From Flavobacteriales bacterium (GTDB lineage: Bacteria; Bacteroidota; Bacteroidia; Flavobacteriales_C; GCA-002722245): a stretch of DNA of 33,862 nucleotides. Of the stretch, positions 1 through 8,377 are shown in pieces (within the stretch, counting starts at the first letter, position 1; every line of letters starts with the position of its first letter). Under the pieces are notes generated by a model. That model saw nothing but the letters and a program-made list of their open reading frames with translations, was not told the DNA's origin and made no database searches. The stretch spans positions 1 through 33,862 of the forward strand of contig JAQXEE010000098.1 in assembly GCA_029251005.1 (NCBI GenBank), written 5' to 3'. A program made the position numbers and the translations under genes.

Positions 1-90
1 GAATAATTTTGTGTAATATGAGATTGGTTCCCACCCGTAGAAGCTTAATAACATTAGCAGAACGTAATATTTAAAAATTGATTCTTTCAT
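1..90 (-). CDS. 5' end of an unidentified exported protein (partial)
   Basis: An ATG at 90 (minus strand) opens a frame that stays open to the window edge, giving 30 codons. The N-terminus reads MKESIFKYYVLLMLLSFYG: a charged start and a hydrophobic stretch, as in a signal peptide. Upstream on the minus strand, at about 108-115, is TATATTTT, one base off the Bacteroidota -7 consensus TAnnTTTG. The gene is divergent from the barrel gene that starts at 184. Too little is visible to name a family. It may also be a chance frame, since 30 open codons is weak evidence in AT-rich DNA. Confidence 0.45.
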   Translation of the reverse strand, partial: MKESIFKYYVLLMLLSFYGWEPISYYTKLF

Positions 91-183
91 TTACAACTTC
101 AAAGGCGAAAATATAACCCTTAAGTTGATCAGTTAAAAGTCTCCTTTAAGCTATTATAATATTTTCTTTAATAGTTTAACTGC

Positions 184-936
184 ATGAGACAGCTCATTTA
201 CATCCTAATTATTTTATTGTTTCCCAAAAAGTCAAACGGAAACAACGGGTTAATAGATTTTGTATCTAATCAAAAAAGCAATCCATCACTTTTCGATTTT
301 AAAAGTGTGAAACAAGTTTTCACACTTTATGAAAATAAATATTTTTTAAGAGAATGGAATTCGGTTACAGCAGGAGTTACAACTGGAGATTCGAAAAACG
401 GAACCAGTTTAATTTACCAACAAAAGGGCAATTCAAAATTTTCAAAAAGTAAAATAAACTTTAATTACGCAAAATTATTCACACCCCAGTTTAGTGCAGG
501 AATTGGCGTAACCTTTATCTACTACCAACAAGCTGAAATTCAAAATAATCCAAGACAACTATGTCCTTCTTTTGGTTTTAAATATCAAGCAAAACCAAAT
601 TTTACAATTTGGAGTTCCATCTACCAAGATCGTTTAAGCTCTTTCTCTAAAAGTTTACCAAACACAATTAACCTATCAGGAAAATACTTTTTTAATGAAT
701 CATTTAAATCAACTTTAAGTTTTACATCCAGCTTAAAAAATGAGATTCAATTTGGTTTGTGGGGTAAACTTGCTAAAACAATTGAAACAGGCGTTTTAGC
801 ATCAAACTCATCAGAACCTTTATCAGCAGTTATTATATTATTAAAAGGTAATATTAAAATAGTTAATAGTTATGCTTACCATACAACACTAGGAATCACA
901 TCTAACCTCGGATTAAGCTGTAAATGGGGAAGTTAA
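184..936 (+). CDS. small outer-membrane beta-barrel-like protein
   Basis: 250 residues. The N-terminus has a hydrophobic run (LIYILIILLF, residues 4-13) that could be a signal peptide, although the following PKKSNG is not a classic cleavage site. The rest alternates polar and aromatic/hydrophobic residues in short strands with turns, as expected of a small outer-membrane barrel. An early NPSLFDF motif resembles the NPAL/NPSL motif near the start of Bacteroidota PorP/SprF- and FadL-like barrels. It overlaps the next gene (924) by 13 bases in another frame, so the two are probably co-translated. I do not recognise a named family. The barrel prediction is inference from composition and context. 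Confidence 0.6.
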   Translation: MRQLIYILIILLFPKKSNGNNGLIDFVSNQKSNPSLFDFKSVKQVFTLYENKYFLREWNSVTAGVTTGDSKNGTSLIYQQKGNSKFSKSKINFNYAKLFTPQFSAGIGVTFIYYQQAEIQNNPRQLCPSFGFKYQAKPNFTIWSSIYQDRLSSFSKSLPNTINLSGKYFFNESFKSTLSFTSSLKNEIQFGLWGKLAKTIETGVLASNSSEPLSAVIILLKGNIKIVNSYAYHTTLGITSNLGLSCKWGS

Positions 937-2867
937 TCGGTATAATACTAATTCTATTTAGCCTAATTTCAAAAGCACAATCCCCTATTGATAAAGCTCT
1001 GGTTTTTTGGCAAGAAATGAATAATCAGGAAATTGAACTTGAGGAGTTTACCAATAACCTTCAATTCTACCTTGAACATCCTTTAAATGTAAATAACCTA
1101 ACATTAGAGCAAATTCAAAACTTCCCACTCATTAACCTCAAACAATTTCTAATTATTCAACATTTTAAGCAAAAAAATGGTGATTACTTTTCTATTCAAG
1201 AATTTTATCTGCTTCCGCAATTCTCTAAGTTATATGTAGAAATATTAGCACCATTTATTTCCTTTACGCCTTCAATAGAAAAAGAAAAATTACGATTGTA
1301 TTTCTTATCAAGAATCATCATCAAACCTGAAAACACAAAGGGCTTCCTAAAGAGCGATTCATCGGGATATTTAGGTTCAAAACTACATCTCTATAATCGA
1401 TTTCAAATAAAATCTAAATCACAAAGAGGTTTTATCAGTTGGGAAAAAGACAAAGGTGAAATTTCATTTATAGGTAATACTTATAAATATGGATATCAAC
1501 GAAACGTTAAGGGTATTATTAAACAAATAAACTTAGGTTCCTTCTCTGCTCATATTGGTGAAGGATTAATTCATTCGAACAATTTTATCATTGGTAAAAC
1601 AAATCCAATAGAAAGCTTTCAAGCCATAACTGCTCCAATCAAAATTAATTCGGGCGCGTCCGAATATAATTTTGAGAATGGAATAGCTGTAATGTCTAGA
1701 TATAAATCAATATCCAACACCTCATTTTATTCTCGTAAAATAATTAATGGAGAAATTGAGAATGGAGCCATCAAATCTATTAAATCTGATGGGCTTTATA
1801 ACACCTATAGCCAACTAGAAAAGAAAAATATTGGTGCAATATCAACCTATGGTGCTCTAACACAATTCAAGTGTAATAAAACAATAATTGGATATAATTT
1901 TACATTCAAATCATTATCTAGCGAGTATAAACCACCCGATACATACTACAACAAAAATTATGGACTCGACGCTTATAATCTAAACCAAAGTTTAAACTAT
2001 AAGTTCCTTAGCAATAAATGGTTACTAAGAGGTGAATTGGCAATTGACAAAGAATTAAACAAGGCCAGCAATCATTTCTTTTCATTTTCTCCCGATGATG
2101 ATTTTAACATTTTAATTAACATGCGATCTTTCTCTTCGAAATACAAATCATACCAATCGTCAACATTTAGTGAAAGCAGCAGGGTTCAGAATGAAAAAGG
2201 GGTTTACTTTGCTGCTGAATGGAATTTACCTTCATTGAAACTTTACAGCTCGATTGATTTTTTTTCACACCAAACACCTAAATACCTCGTTCACCTTCCG
2301 AGCCAAGGAAAGGAGTTTACATTATTTGGAAATTGGAGAATAAACGATTCAACATCCTTAAAACTATTTTATAAAATCGAACAAAAAGAGGAAGATGATA
2401 ACAGTTTAATTTTAGACAAATTAACCGGCCGAACTTCACAACATTTATATGCTTATTTTAAAATAAGACTCACTGAAAACCTACGATTTATTTCTAGGTT
2501 TGATTTCACAACTTATCAAAAAAAATCAGAAGTATATAAAGGTCAAGCAGCTTATTTTGATTTTATTTATCGCAAGAAAAAACATCAGTTTGCAAGCCGA
2601 CTAGCTTGGATAGATACAGAGAATTGGCAAACTCGAATATACGCTTATGAATATGACATGCTCTACAACTTCAGCATCCCAGCTTATTATGATGAAAGTT
2701 TTCGGTATTACATTAATTATAGTTTCAAGCCAACATCAAAAGTTCAATTTTGGATTAAGTATGGTAGAACAATATTCCCGCAGAAAACCACTATAGGAAG
2801 TGGTTTAGAAGAGTTAGAAGGAAGCTATAAGAGCGAGCTAAAAACCCAAGTTAGAGTTCGTTTTTAA
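924..2867 (+). CDS. exported helix-hairpin-helix domain protein with predicted outer-membrane beta-barrel
   Basis: 647 residues. A signal peptide is clear (MGKLIGIILILFSLISKAQ, residues 1-19). Residues about 50-115 carry two ComEA-like helix-hairpin-helix units, seen as LNVNNLTLEQIQNFPLIN and then a second hairpin around YFSIQEFYLLPQF. The remaining roughly 530 residues have the alternating aromatic pattern of a beta-barrel and end in VRVRF, a terminal Phe typical of outer-membrane barrels. This architecture occurs in Bacteroidota, often under the name helix-hairpin-helix domain-containing protein; its function is not established. It starts inside the upstream gene and converges on the PorP/SprF gene, with both stop codons sharing one TTAA. 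A role in handling DNA at the cell surface is only an inference from the HHH fold. Confidence 0.75.
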   Translation: MGKLIGIILILFSLISKAQSPIDKALVFWQEMNNQEIELEEFTNNLQFYLEHPLNVNNLTLEQIQNFPLINLKQFLIIQHFKQKNGDYFSIQEFYLLPQFSKLYVEILAPFISFTPSIEKEKLRLYFLSRIIIKPENTKGFLKSDSSGYLGSKLHLYNRFQIKSKSQRGFISWEKDKGEISFIGNTYKYGYQRNVKGIIKQINLGSFSAHIGEGLIHSNNFIIGKTNPIESFQAITAPIKINSGASEYNFENGIAVMSRYKSISNTSFYSRKIINGEIENGAIKSIKSDGLYNTYSQLEKKNIGAISTYGALTQFKCNKTIIGYNFTFKSLSSEYKPPDTYYNKNYGLDAYNLNQSLNYKFLSNKWLLRGELAIDKELNKASNHFFSFSPDDDFNILINMRSFSSKYKSYQSSTFSESSRVQNEKGVYFAAEWNLPSLKLYSSIDFFSHQTPKYLVHLPSQGKEFTLFGNWRINDSTSLKLFYKIEQKEEDDNSLILDKLTGRTSQHLYAYFKIRLTENLRFISRFDFTTYQKKSEVYKGQAAYFDFIYRKKKHQFASRLAWIDTENWQTRIYAYEYDMLYNFSIPAYYDESFRYYINYSFKPTSKVQFWIKYGRTIFPQKTTIGSGLEELEGSYKSELKTQVRVRF

Positions 2868-3787
2868 AATGAATAATGCATTTTATCATACCCAGCCTCA
2901 CCTCCTCCAAATCTAAAAATTAAACCAATTTCATGAGACCCTCCAGTAGCATTGTGGTCTATTCCACTAGTTGTCACATCAAATGAATAATTAAATCGAA
3001 TGCGTTCAAAGTTCACACCAGCTCCTAAAATCACAGCATCTTCCCTTCTAATACCTATAAATAATAAAGCAAATTTATAACGTGTTGAACCACCAATGAG
3101 TACTTGGTCAAAACTAGCCTGATTTTCATATTTAACAAGGGGTGTTATGAACCAATTTTCAGCAAAATTGAATTCATACTTCCCGTATATAGTATATCTT
3201 CTTGGTAATTTTGAAGTTGTTCCGGTAAAGGATTCATTCGGCTCAAACAAGTTTGAAGTTGTAAAACCAACATTACCATTAAATATTTTCAAATCAATTC
3301 CTACTGAAAAATTCACAAAGTTAATAATTGATATATTATCCTTAGATGTAGAGTCTGAAATAAACCCAAGTTTATTATCAATCATATCACCAAAAGTTAA
3401 AGAAGTATAATCAACTGATTTTTGATAAAACTGAGAACCAATCCCTAATCCTAACTCAACATCATCACCTAAATCCCATCGCTTGGCAGCATTAGCTCCT
3501 AGAGCAGTTGTATAAATAGAGTTTCCTGCATTATCATTTAAAATAGTGATTCCAAATCCTAACTTGTTACTATCCAAACCCTTTTGCAAACCTAAATTAA
3601 CCGTTCTATATCCTTTTATTCTAGGCCATTGATTACGATACTGAGCATTCGAAACCCAACCATTTAATGCACCAGTTAATGCAGGATTCAAGTACATTGA
3701 TGAAGTATATACTTGAGAAAAATGAGGATCTTGTGCTATTGAAAAAAAACCAGATACAACAAGTAATAAAACTACCAATTTTTTCAT
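2864..3787 (-). CDS. PorP/SprF-family type IX secretion system outer-membrane protein (stand-alone)
   Basis: 307 residues from the ATG at 3787. A longer frame using an upstream non-ATG codon is possible, but the ATG gives a proper signal peptide (MKKLVVLLLVVSGFFSIAQ). Family hallmarks follow: DPHFSQVYTSSMYLNPALTG and an AQYRNQWP motif, then alternating strands of a 14-stranded FadL-like barrel. PorP/SprF proteins act in T9SS-dependent secretion and surface attachment of partner proteins carrying type B C-terminal domains. Unlike the copy at 22491, this one has no adjacent CHU_C adhesin or OmpA gene. A near-consensus -7 element (GACCTTTG) lies at 3818-3825 on the minus strand. The stop codon shares TTAA with the convergent gene. 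Confidence 0.88.
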   Translation of the reverse strand: MKKLVVLLLVVSGFFSIAQDPHFSQVYTSSMYLNPALTGALNGWVSNAQYRNQWPRIKGYRTVNLGLQKGLDSNKLGFGITILNDNAGNSIYTTALGANAAKRWDLGDDVELGLGIGSQFYQKSVDYTSLTFGDMIDNKLGFISDSTSKDNISIINFVNFSVGIDLKIFNGNVGFTTSNLFEPNESFTGTTSKLPRRYTIYGKYEFNFAENWFITPLVKYENQASFDQVLIGGSTRYKFALLFIGIRREDAVILGAGVNFERIRFNYSFDVTTSGIDHNATGGSHEIGLIFRFGGGEAGYDKMHYSF

Positions 3788-3959
3788 CTTACAAAATACA
3801 ATAAAAATATTTTTTAACAAAGGTCTAATACTTAAAAACAGAATTTTAAAAGTAAATCATCCAATTCCTAGAGTACAATTAGCTTTACTAAAAAGCCCAT
3901 TGAAAAAAATAAGAAGTGGATATCTTATTACTGGTAGGTTAAATGATAGAATTTAATAA

Positions 3960-4253
3960 TTATACAAACATAATTTCCTTCACCATTTCTGTTCCCACTT
4001 TCTCATTTAAAGTTTTAATTAATTTTGATTTGGCGTAAGCTAATTCATTGCGGAGTGCTGCAGAATCTAACCGAATTAATAATCTTCCTTCTATTAATTG
4101 CTTCGAAACAGTATGTTTTGCAATTGCAGGACCTAAAGCATTATCCCAAGCCTCATAAATACGAACTTCGTTCATTTTTACATTTAGCTTATAAGTATCC
4201 ATCAACTCATCAAGAGCATCCCCCAATTTTATTTGATTACTTTTCTTTTTCAT
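3960..4253 (-). CDS. DUF721 / DciA-like protein
   Basis: 97 residues. It matches the DUF721 (DciA) family: an N-terminal helix with LGDALDELMDTYKL, a V.E...W....GPAIAKHT segment near residues 28-43, and the strand pair QLIEGRLLIRLDSAALRNELAYAKSKLI near the C-terminus. In bacteria without DnaC or DnaI, DciA helps load the replicative helicase DnaB; the short Bacteroidota members are assigned by similarity only. It is the last gene of the xseA-xseB-pdxH operon, one base after the pdxH stop, so translation is probably coupled. The operon links it to nucleic-acid functions. Confidence 0.85.
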   Translation of the reverse strand: MKKKSNQIKLGDALDELMDTYKLNVKMNEVRIYEAWDNALGPAIAKHTVSKQLIEGRLLIRLDSAALRNELAYAKSKLIKTLNEKVGTEMVKEIMFV

Positions 4254-4254
4254 A

Positions 4255-4896
4255 TTATGGTGCCAGCCTTTTCTTTTTCCATACCCCCTCTTTTAATTCA
4301 AAAACTATTCGATCATGTAATCGACTAGGTGCACCTTGCCAAAACTCAAAATAAGTGGGAACTAATCTTAAGCCACCCCAGTTTTTAGGTCGAACAACCT
4401 CTTTCCCTTCAAAATCTATTTTAAGTTGTTCTACATTTTTAATTAATTCTTCTCTATTAGCAATTTCTGAGCTTTGTGGAGACGCCCATGCACCTATACG
4501 ACTACCCAAAGGACGATTCATAAAATAGTCATCCGACTCCTTGTCGGTAACCTTTTCAACAATCCCCTCTACTCTAACTTGCCGTTCCAATTCCCTCCAA
4601 AAGAATGTTATCGAAGCATTAGCAACCTGTTCGGTCTCTTTTGCTTTATCACTGTTGTAATTTGTAAAATAAGTAAATCCTTTTTCATCCAATTTTTTTA
4701 GTAAAACAACTCTACCTCTTGGTTGTCCGTTACTAACAGTACTCAAGATCATTGCGTTTGGATCGCGTTTTATTTTTTCTAAAGCAACTTTATACCAACC
4801 ATGAAACAATTCAAAAGGATTGTTTGGTAAAGCTTCTAGTTCCAATGGATCGTTTTTAGTGTAATCTAACCTTTGATTATAAATATTCTCAGTCAT
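4255..4896 (-). CDS. pdxH: pyridoxamine 5'-phosphate oxidase
   Basis: 213 residues, the normal length for PdxH. This FMN enzyme oxidises pyridoxamine or pyridoxine 5'-phosphate to pyridoxal 5'-phosphate, the last step and salvage route of vitamin B6 metabolism. Visible landmarks are the FMN-binding RGRVVLLK (residues 60-67), the DKAKE segment near 83-87, the C-terminal signature WGGLRLVP (173-180), EFWQGAPSRLHDR (184-196) and the terminal RLAP. The start overlaps the xseB stop by one base (TAATG), and the next gene begins one base after its stop. The protein is cytosolic. Nothing looks missing or truncated. Confidence 0.97.
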   Translation of the reverse strand: MTENIYNQRLDYTKNDPLELEALPNNPFELFHGWYKVALEKIKRDPNAMILSTVSNGQPRGRVVLLKKLDEKGFTYFTNYNSDKAKETEQVANASITFFWRELERQVRVEGIVEKVTDKESDDYFMNRPLGSRIGAWASPQSSEIANREELIKNVEQLKIDFEGKEVVRPKNWGGLRLVPTYFEFWQGAPSRLHDRIVFELKEGVWKKKRLAP

Positions 4897-5102
4897 TATT
4901 CCGCATCATTTAGTTTTGCAATCACTTTATCAACTTCGGTTTCCGTCTTTTTTAATTTATTTGAGCAAACATTCAATAATTTACTTGCCCGTTCTACCTT
5001 TTTAGCCAATTCATCAACGTCTATATTTTCGTTTTCAATATCGTTAACAATATTTTCTAACTCCTCAACAGCATCTTTATAAGTTAATTTTTGATCACTC
5101 AT
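4896..5102 (-). CDS. xseB: exodeoxyribonuclease VII small subunit
   Basis: 68 residues, the usual size. The pattern LTYKDAVEELENIVNDIEN at residues 6-24 is the diagnostic N-terminal helix of XseB, followed by a second long helix with regularly spaced hydrophobics (two-helix coiled coil). XseB packs along the helical arms of XseA to form exonuclease VII, which degrades single-stranded DNA into oligonucleotides. The start codon overlaps the xseA stop by one base (TAATG), and its own stop overlaps the pdxH start in the same way, so subunit stoichiometry is likely set by translational coupling. Confidence 0.95.
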   Translation of the reverse strand: MSDQKLTYKDAVEELENIVNDIENENIDVDELAKKVERASKLLNVCSNKLKKTETEVDKVIAKLNDAE

Positions 5103-6466
5103 TATTTAATAATTTTTGATTTAACAATCCCGTCCCTTAATTTCAACTGAACTTCGTCTCCTACTTTTAATTTTGACTTACCTGTAACCACTTCATTATC
5201 CTTGTAAACCATAGCATAACCTCTTTTTAAAACATTTTCGGGGTGGATTAATTGAATTGTTTTGGTAAATAACTTTAATTCTGATTTTTGCTTATTAATT
5301 ATTTGTTTTGGAATAATTTTCAAAACCGATTCTGCTTGCATTAATGTCCTTTTCTGAACAGCAAATAAAAAATCTTTCGAATCTCTAATTGTATTTATAG
5401 ATTGTTTTAAAACTTTCTTTTTAGACCATATAAAGTTTTGTTTTACTAATGGCAGTTGACTCTTAATCCGAGTTAATTCTATTCTGTTTTGCTCTAATAC
5501 TTTTTGAGTCCCAGACTTTGTATCGTGTGAGAGGTTTCGGAGCAAAGCTTTGTTTTTATTTACTCGCTCTCTTGTAAAATATACTAATGCTTCTTTTAAA
5601 CCTAAGTAGTAATCTTCAAAAGACTGTAGCTTATCAATTAGAAATTCTGCAGTAGCCGTTGGTGTCTTCAACTTAGTATGTGAAACCATATCGGCAATTG
5701 TTTCATCTCTCTCATGCCCAATCCCTGTTAAAACAGGCAATGAACATTGCGCTATTTTTTTCCCAAGCTCGTAATTATCAAATCCCGCTAAGTCCAAACT
5801 AGCTCCTCCTCCTCTAATTATTACAATACAGTCAAAAGTTCCTTCTGCTACAATTTTATCGATGTTACCGATTACCGACTGCTCAACTGCCTCGCCTTGC
5901 ATTACCGATTGAAAAATTTGAGTTTCAAAAATAAAGCCTTGTGAGTTATTATTAATCTGGTTAATAAAATCACCATAACCTGCAGCTGTCTCACTAGAAA
6001 TCACTGCAATTTTTTTAGGCACTAACTCTAATAAAACTTGAGAGTTCAACCCCATCAAACCTTCATTTGAAAGCCTTTTAATAATCTCCTTTTTCTTTCG
6101 TTCTAAATCACCTAAGGAGTAGCTTGGATCTACATTTTTGACAACTAAACTTATACCGTATTGTTCATGAAAACTAATACTTACACTAAACAAAACCTTC
6201 ATTCCTTTTTGTAAAGGAACTCCAGTTACAGATATAAAACTAGATAAAATTTTATCGTATTGAAACTTCCAAATATTAGCCCTCATTCGAGCGACAATCT
6301 TATTAGATTTCCGTTCTACTAAATCCAAATAACAGTGTCCGGCCCCCGCAACTCTCATCTCTGCAATTTCAGCTACTAACCAAATTTCATCTAAGAAATT
6401 CATCTCAATCGCTTCGCGAATGAGACCGTTTAGTTGTGATAAAGAAATGTGCTCTAAGTCTGACAT
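5102..6466 (-). CDS. xseA: exodeoxyribonuclease VII large subunit
   Basis: 454 residues from the ATG at 6466. The frame extends to a TTG at 6487, but that codon lies within a perfect -7 promoter element, so the ATG is preferred. The N-terminal OB-fold (residues about 5-100, with ISLSQLNGLIREAI and the strand AGAGHCYLDLVER) is followed by the catalytic Exonuc_VII_L domain, with AVISSETAAGYGDF, IVIIRGGGASLDLAGFD and the metal-site-like LTGIGHERDETIADMVSH. A long helical arm and a C-terminal beta segment with LKRGYAMVYKDNE complete it. It is the catalytic subunit of exonuclease VII and the first gene of the xseA-xseB-pdxH-DUF721 operon. Confidence 0.96.
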   Translation of the reverse strand: MSDLEHISLSQLNGLIREAIEMNFLDEIWLVAEIAEMRVAGAGHCYLDLVERKSNKIVARMRANIWKFQYDKILSSFISVTGVPLQKGMKVLFSVSISFHEQYGISLVVKNVDPSYSLGDLERKKKEIIKRLSNEGLMGLNSQVLLELVPKKIAVISSETAAGYGDFINQINNNSQGFIFETQIFQSVMQGEAVEQSVIGNIDKIVAEGTFDCIVIIRGGGASLDLAGFDNYELGKKIAQCSLPVLTGIGHERDETIADMVSHTKLKTPTATAEFLIDKLQSFEDYYLGLKEALVYFTRERVNKNKALLRNLSHDTKSGTQKVLEQNRIELTRIKSQLPLVKQNFIWSKKKVLKQSINTIRDSKDFLFAVQKRTLMQAESVLKIIPKQIINKQKSELKLFTKTIQLIHPENVLKRGYAMVYKDNEVVTGKSKLKVGDEVQLKLRDGIVKSKIIK

Positions 6467-6484
6467 GTAAAACCAATATCTATT

Positions 6485-6492
6485 CAAATTTA
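6485..6492 (-). promoter_or_regulatory. candidate -7 promoter element for the xseA operon
   Basis: On the minus strand this reads TAAATTTG, a full match to the Bacteroidota -7 consensus TAnnTTTG. Transcription would begin near 6478, giving a leader of roughly a dozen bases before the ATG at 6466. No clear -33 TTG is seen at the expected spacing. The placement also argues against the TTG start at 6487. Confidence 0.45.
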
Positions 6493-6521
6493 ATCAATTC
6501 CTTTGTTTAATTTTCACTCGA

Positions 6522-6553
6522 TAATAAGTTGTTAATTAAATGACAACTTATTA
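6522..6553. promoter_or_regulatory. perfect 11-base inverted repeat between divergent operons
   Basis: TAATAAGTTGT (6522-6532) and ACAACTTATTA (6544-6554 minus one, ending at 6553) are exact inverted copies separated by 10 bases. The repeat lies in the 165-base gap between xseA (minus) and the TPR/PD40 gene (plus), upstream of both starts and outside any reading frame. It could be an operator for a dimeric regulator acting on one or both operons. It has no run of T after it that would suggest a terminator. In AT-rich DNA chance inverted repeats occur, but arms of 11 perfect bases are uncommon. Confidence 0.45.
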
Positions 6554-6631
6554 CTTTTCTTTAACTTACAAAAGTCGTACTTTAGAATTTGGTACGGCAG
6601 TTGATTAAAGATAGAAAAACCGCAGAAAAAC

Positions 6632-8371
6632 ATGAAATTAGTTCTCAGGCTTAGCCTTTTTTTAATAATTTTTTCAGCCTTAAAAGTTAATGCTCAAAAT
6701 TGTGAGCAAAAGCCAACAGGAGATAAAATGATTGCCAACGATTACTTCTCGTACGGAATGTACCCATGTGCACTTAAAGAATATCAATTAATTTATGCAT
6801 CTAAACCTAAAAACAAAAAAATAAATCATAGAATTGCCCAGTGCTACTTAATGTCACCGGGCGGAAATAAAAGTAAAGCAATTAAATATCTAACTTTTTT
6901 AATCGAACAAGAAAGCGTTAGCAAAGATGTATACTTCGAACTAGGCCAAGCCTATCTTTACGCTCAAAAATTTGATAAAGCAATTGATTTTTTTGACAAA
7001 TATGAAACCATAGCTAAACCATCTGGAGATGATTTAAAAACTTTAGAGAAATTTAAAGACTGTGCTTCTTTCTCAAAAGAACTTGTAAAGCACCCCTTAA
7101 ATGTTACATTCGAAAATTTAGGTAAAGATGTAAACAGTGAACATAATGATATGCAACCTTACCTCACAAATAAGGAAGATTTTATTTATTTCACTACAGA
7201 TAGAAAAGGCACTCGTGGAGGATTCCCTCTTGGCGATGGTTATGTTAAAGATGTATTTATCACAAAAAATAAAAAAGGAAGAGACGCTTATAAATCTGCT
7301 CGTGGGGTTAGTGGAACATTTAACACCGATTTTTCCGAGGAAATGGCTGGAGGTTCAGCAGATGGAGGTCATTTGTTCGTTGCATCAGATGAGCAATTTC
7401 AAACCTATAACCTTAAATATTCTAGTAAACCACCCAAAAAGAGATCATATTCATCATTGGTGAATTTAGAAGGTATCAACGGCCGAAATAGCAATGAATT
7501 AAGTGCTACAATAACAAATGATGGATCATTTATTATTTTCTCATCAAATAGAGATGGTGGTTTCGGAGGTTTTGATTTATGGATGAGTAAAAAATTACCA
7601 AACAATAGTTGGGGAATTCCAATTAATATGGGACCTAAAATAAATACTCAATTTGACGAAAACTTCCCCATGTTCAAAGAGAATCAGGATAAAATTACAT
7701 TTTCCTCTAATGGGCATCCAGGAATGGGTGGTTATGATTTATTTGAAACTACCTTCTCCAAAGACTTAAAGACTTGGACAGGTCCAAAAAACTTAGGTTT
7801 CCCTATAAATACTGCTTACGACGATAACAATATAATTTTTGTTAAAAAGGGTCGATACGCTTATAAATCTGACATCAGAAAAGATTCAAGAGGAATGAGA
7901 GATATTTATAGAATAACCTTTAATGATGTTCAACCAACTTACACTGTAGTAAAATCGAACATTTTCGCTGACACTTTAGCAAACATAACTGCAATAGCTG
8001 AAATGCTTGAAAAAGAAATCAAGCATAACAAAAACTTGTATGATTCATTGAAAACAATGGATACCGATTCTAGTACTGTTGATTCTATTAAACATTTATA
8101 CTTTGACTATATGGGAAGATTAAACGCTTTAGATCCCATTACAAACAACATAGTAGAGGTGAGAAATAAAGAAGGTAAACTTTACGGGAAATACACTCCG
8201 AACTCAAGAAATGGAGGTTTTATTATGATACTTGAACCAGGGTTATACGAAGTCAATATTCTACACAATGGTTATGAAGCTTTCACTAAAAAAATAAGGA
8301 TTTTCGACAAAATTAATTACACACCGAAATTAAAGCGAGATTTCTACATAAAGCCTAAAGCTTCACTCTAA
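6632..8371 (+). CDS. TPR and PD40 (WD40-like) repeat protein without an OmpA domain
   Basis: 579 residues with a signal peptide (MKLVLRLSLFLIIFSALKVNAQ). Residues about 30-145 look like TPR helices (for example VYFELGQAYLYAQKFDKAIDFF). Residues about 170-430 are a PD40 beta-propeller with repeated signatures such as SSNRDGGFGGFDLWMS near 304 and FSSNGHPGMGGYDLFE near 357. The last 140 residues hold a short helical linker and a carboxypeptidase-regulatory-like beta domain (EPGLYEVNILHNGYEAF). The layout equals that of the protein at 23510, except that the peptidoglycan-binding OmpA domain is absent. Such proteins are periplasmic partners in T9SS and motility modules (PorE-like). It starts an operon with the exonuclease gene, 6 bases downstream. 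Confidence 0.8.
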   Translation: MKLVLRLSLFLIIFSALKVNAQNCEQKPTGDKMIANDYFSYGMYPCALKEYQLIYASKPKNKKINHRIAQCYLMSPGGNKSKAIKYLTFLIEQESVSKDVYFELGQAYLYAQKFDKAIDFFDKYETIAKPSGDDLKTLEKFKDCASFSKELVKHPLNVTFENLGKDVNSEHNDMQPYLTNKEDFIYFTTDRKGTRGGFPLGDGYVKDVFITKNKKGRDAYKSARGVSGTFNTDFSEEMAGGSADGGHLFVASDEQFQTYNLKYSSKPPKKRSYSSLVNLEGINGRNSNELSATITNDGSFIIFSSNRDGGFGGFDLWMSKKLPNNSWGIPINMGPKINTQFDENFPMFKENQDKITFSSNGHPGMGGYDLFETTFSKDLKTWTGPKNLGFPINTAYDDNNIIFVKKGRYAYKSDIRKDSRGMRDIYRITFNDVQPTYTVVKSNIFADTLANITAIAEMLEKEIKHNKNLYDSLKTMDTDSSTVDSIKHLYFDYMGRLNALDPITNNIVEVRNKEGKLYGKYTPNSRNGGFIMILEPGLYEVNILHNGYEAFTKKIRIFDKINYTPKLKRDFYIKPKASL

Positions 8372-8377
8372 TTTATT

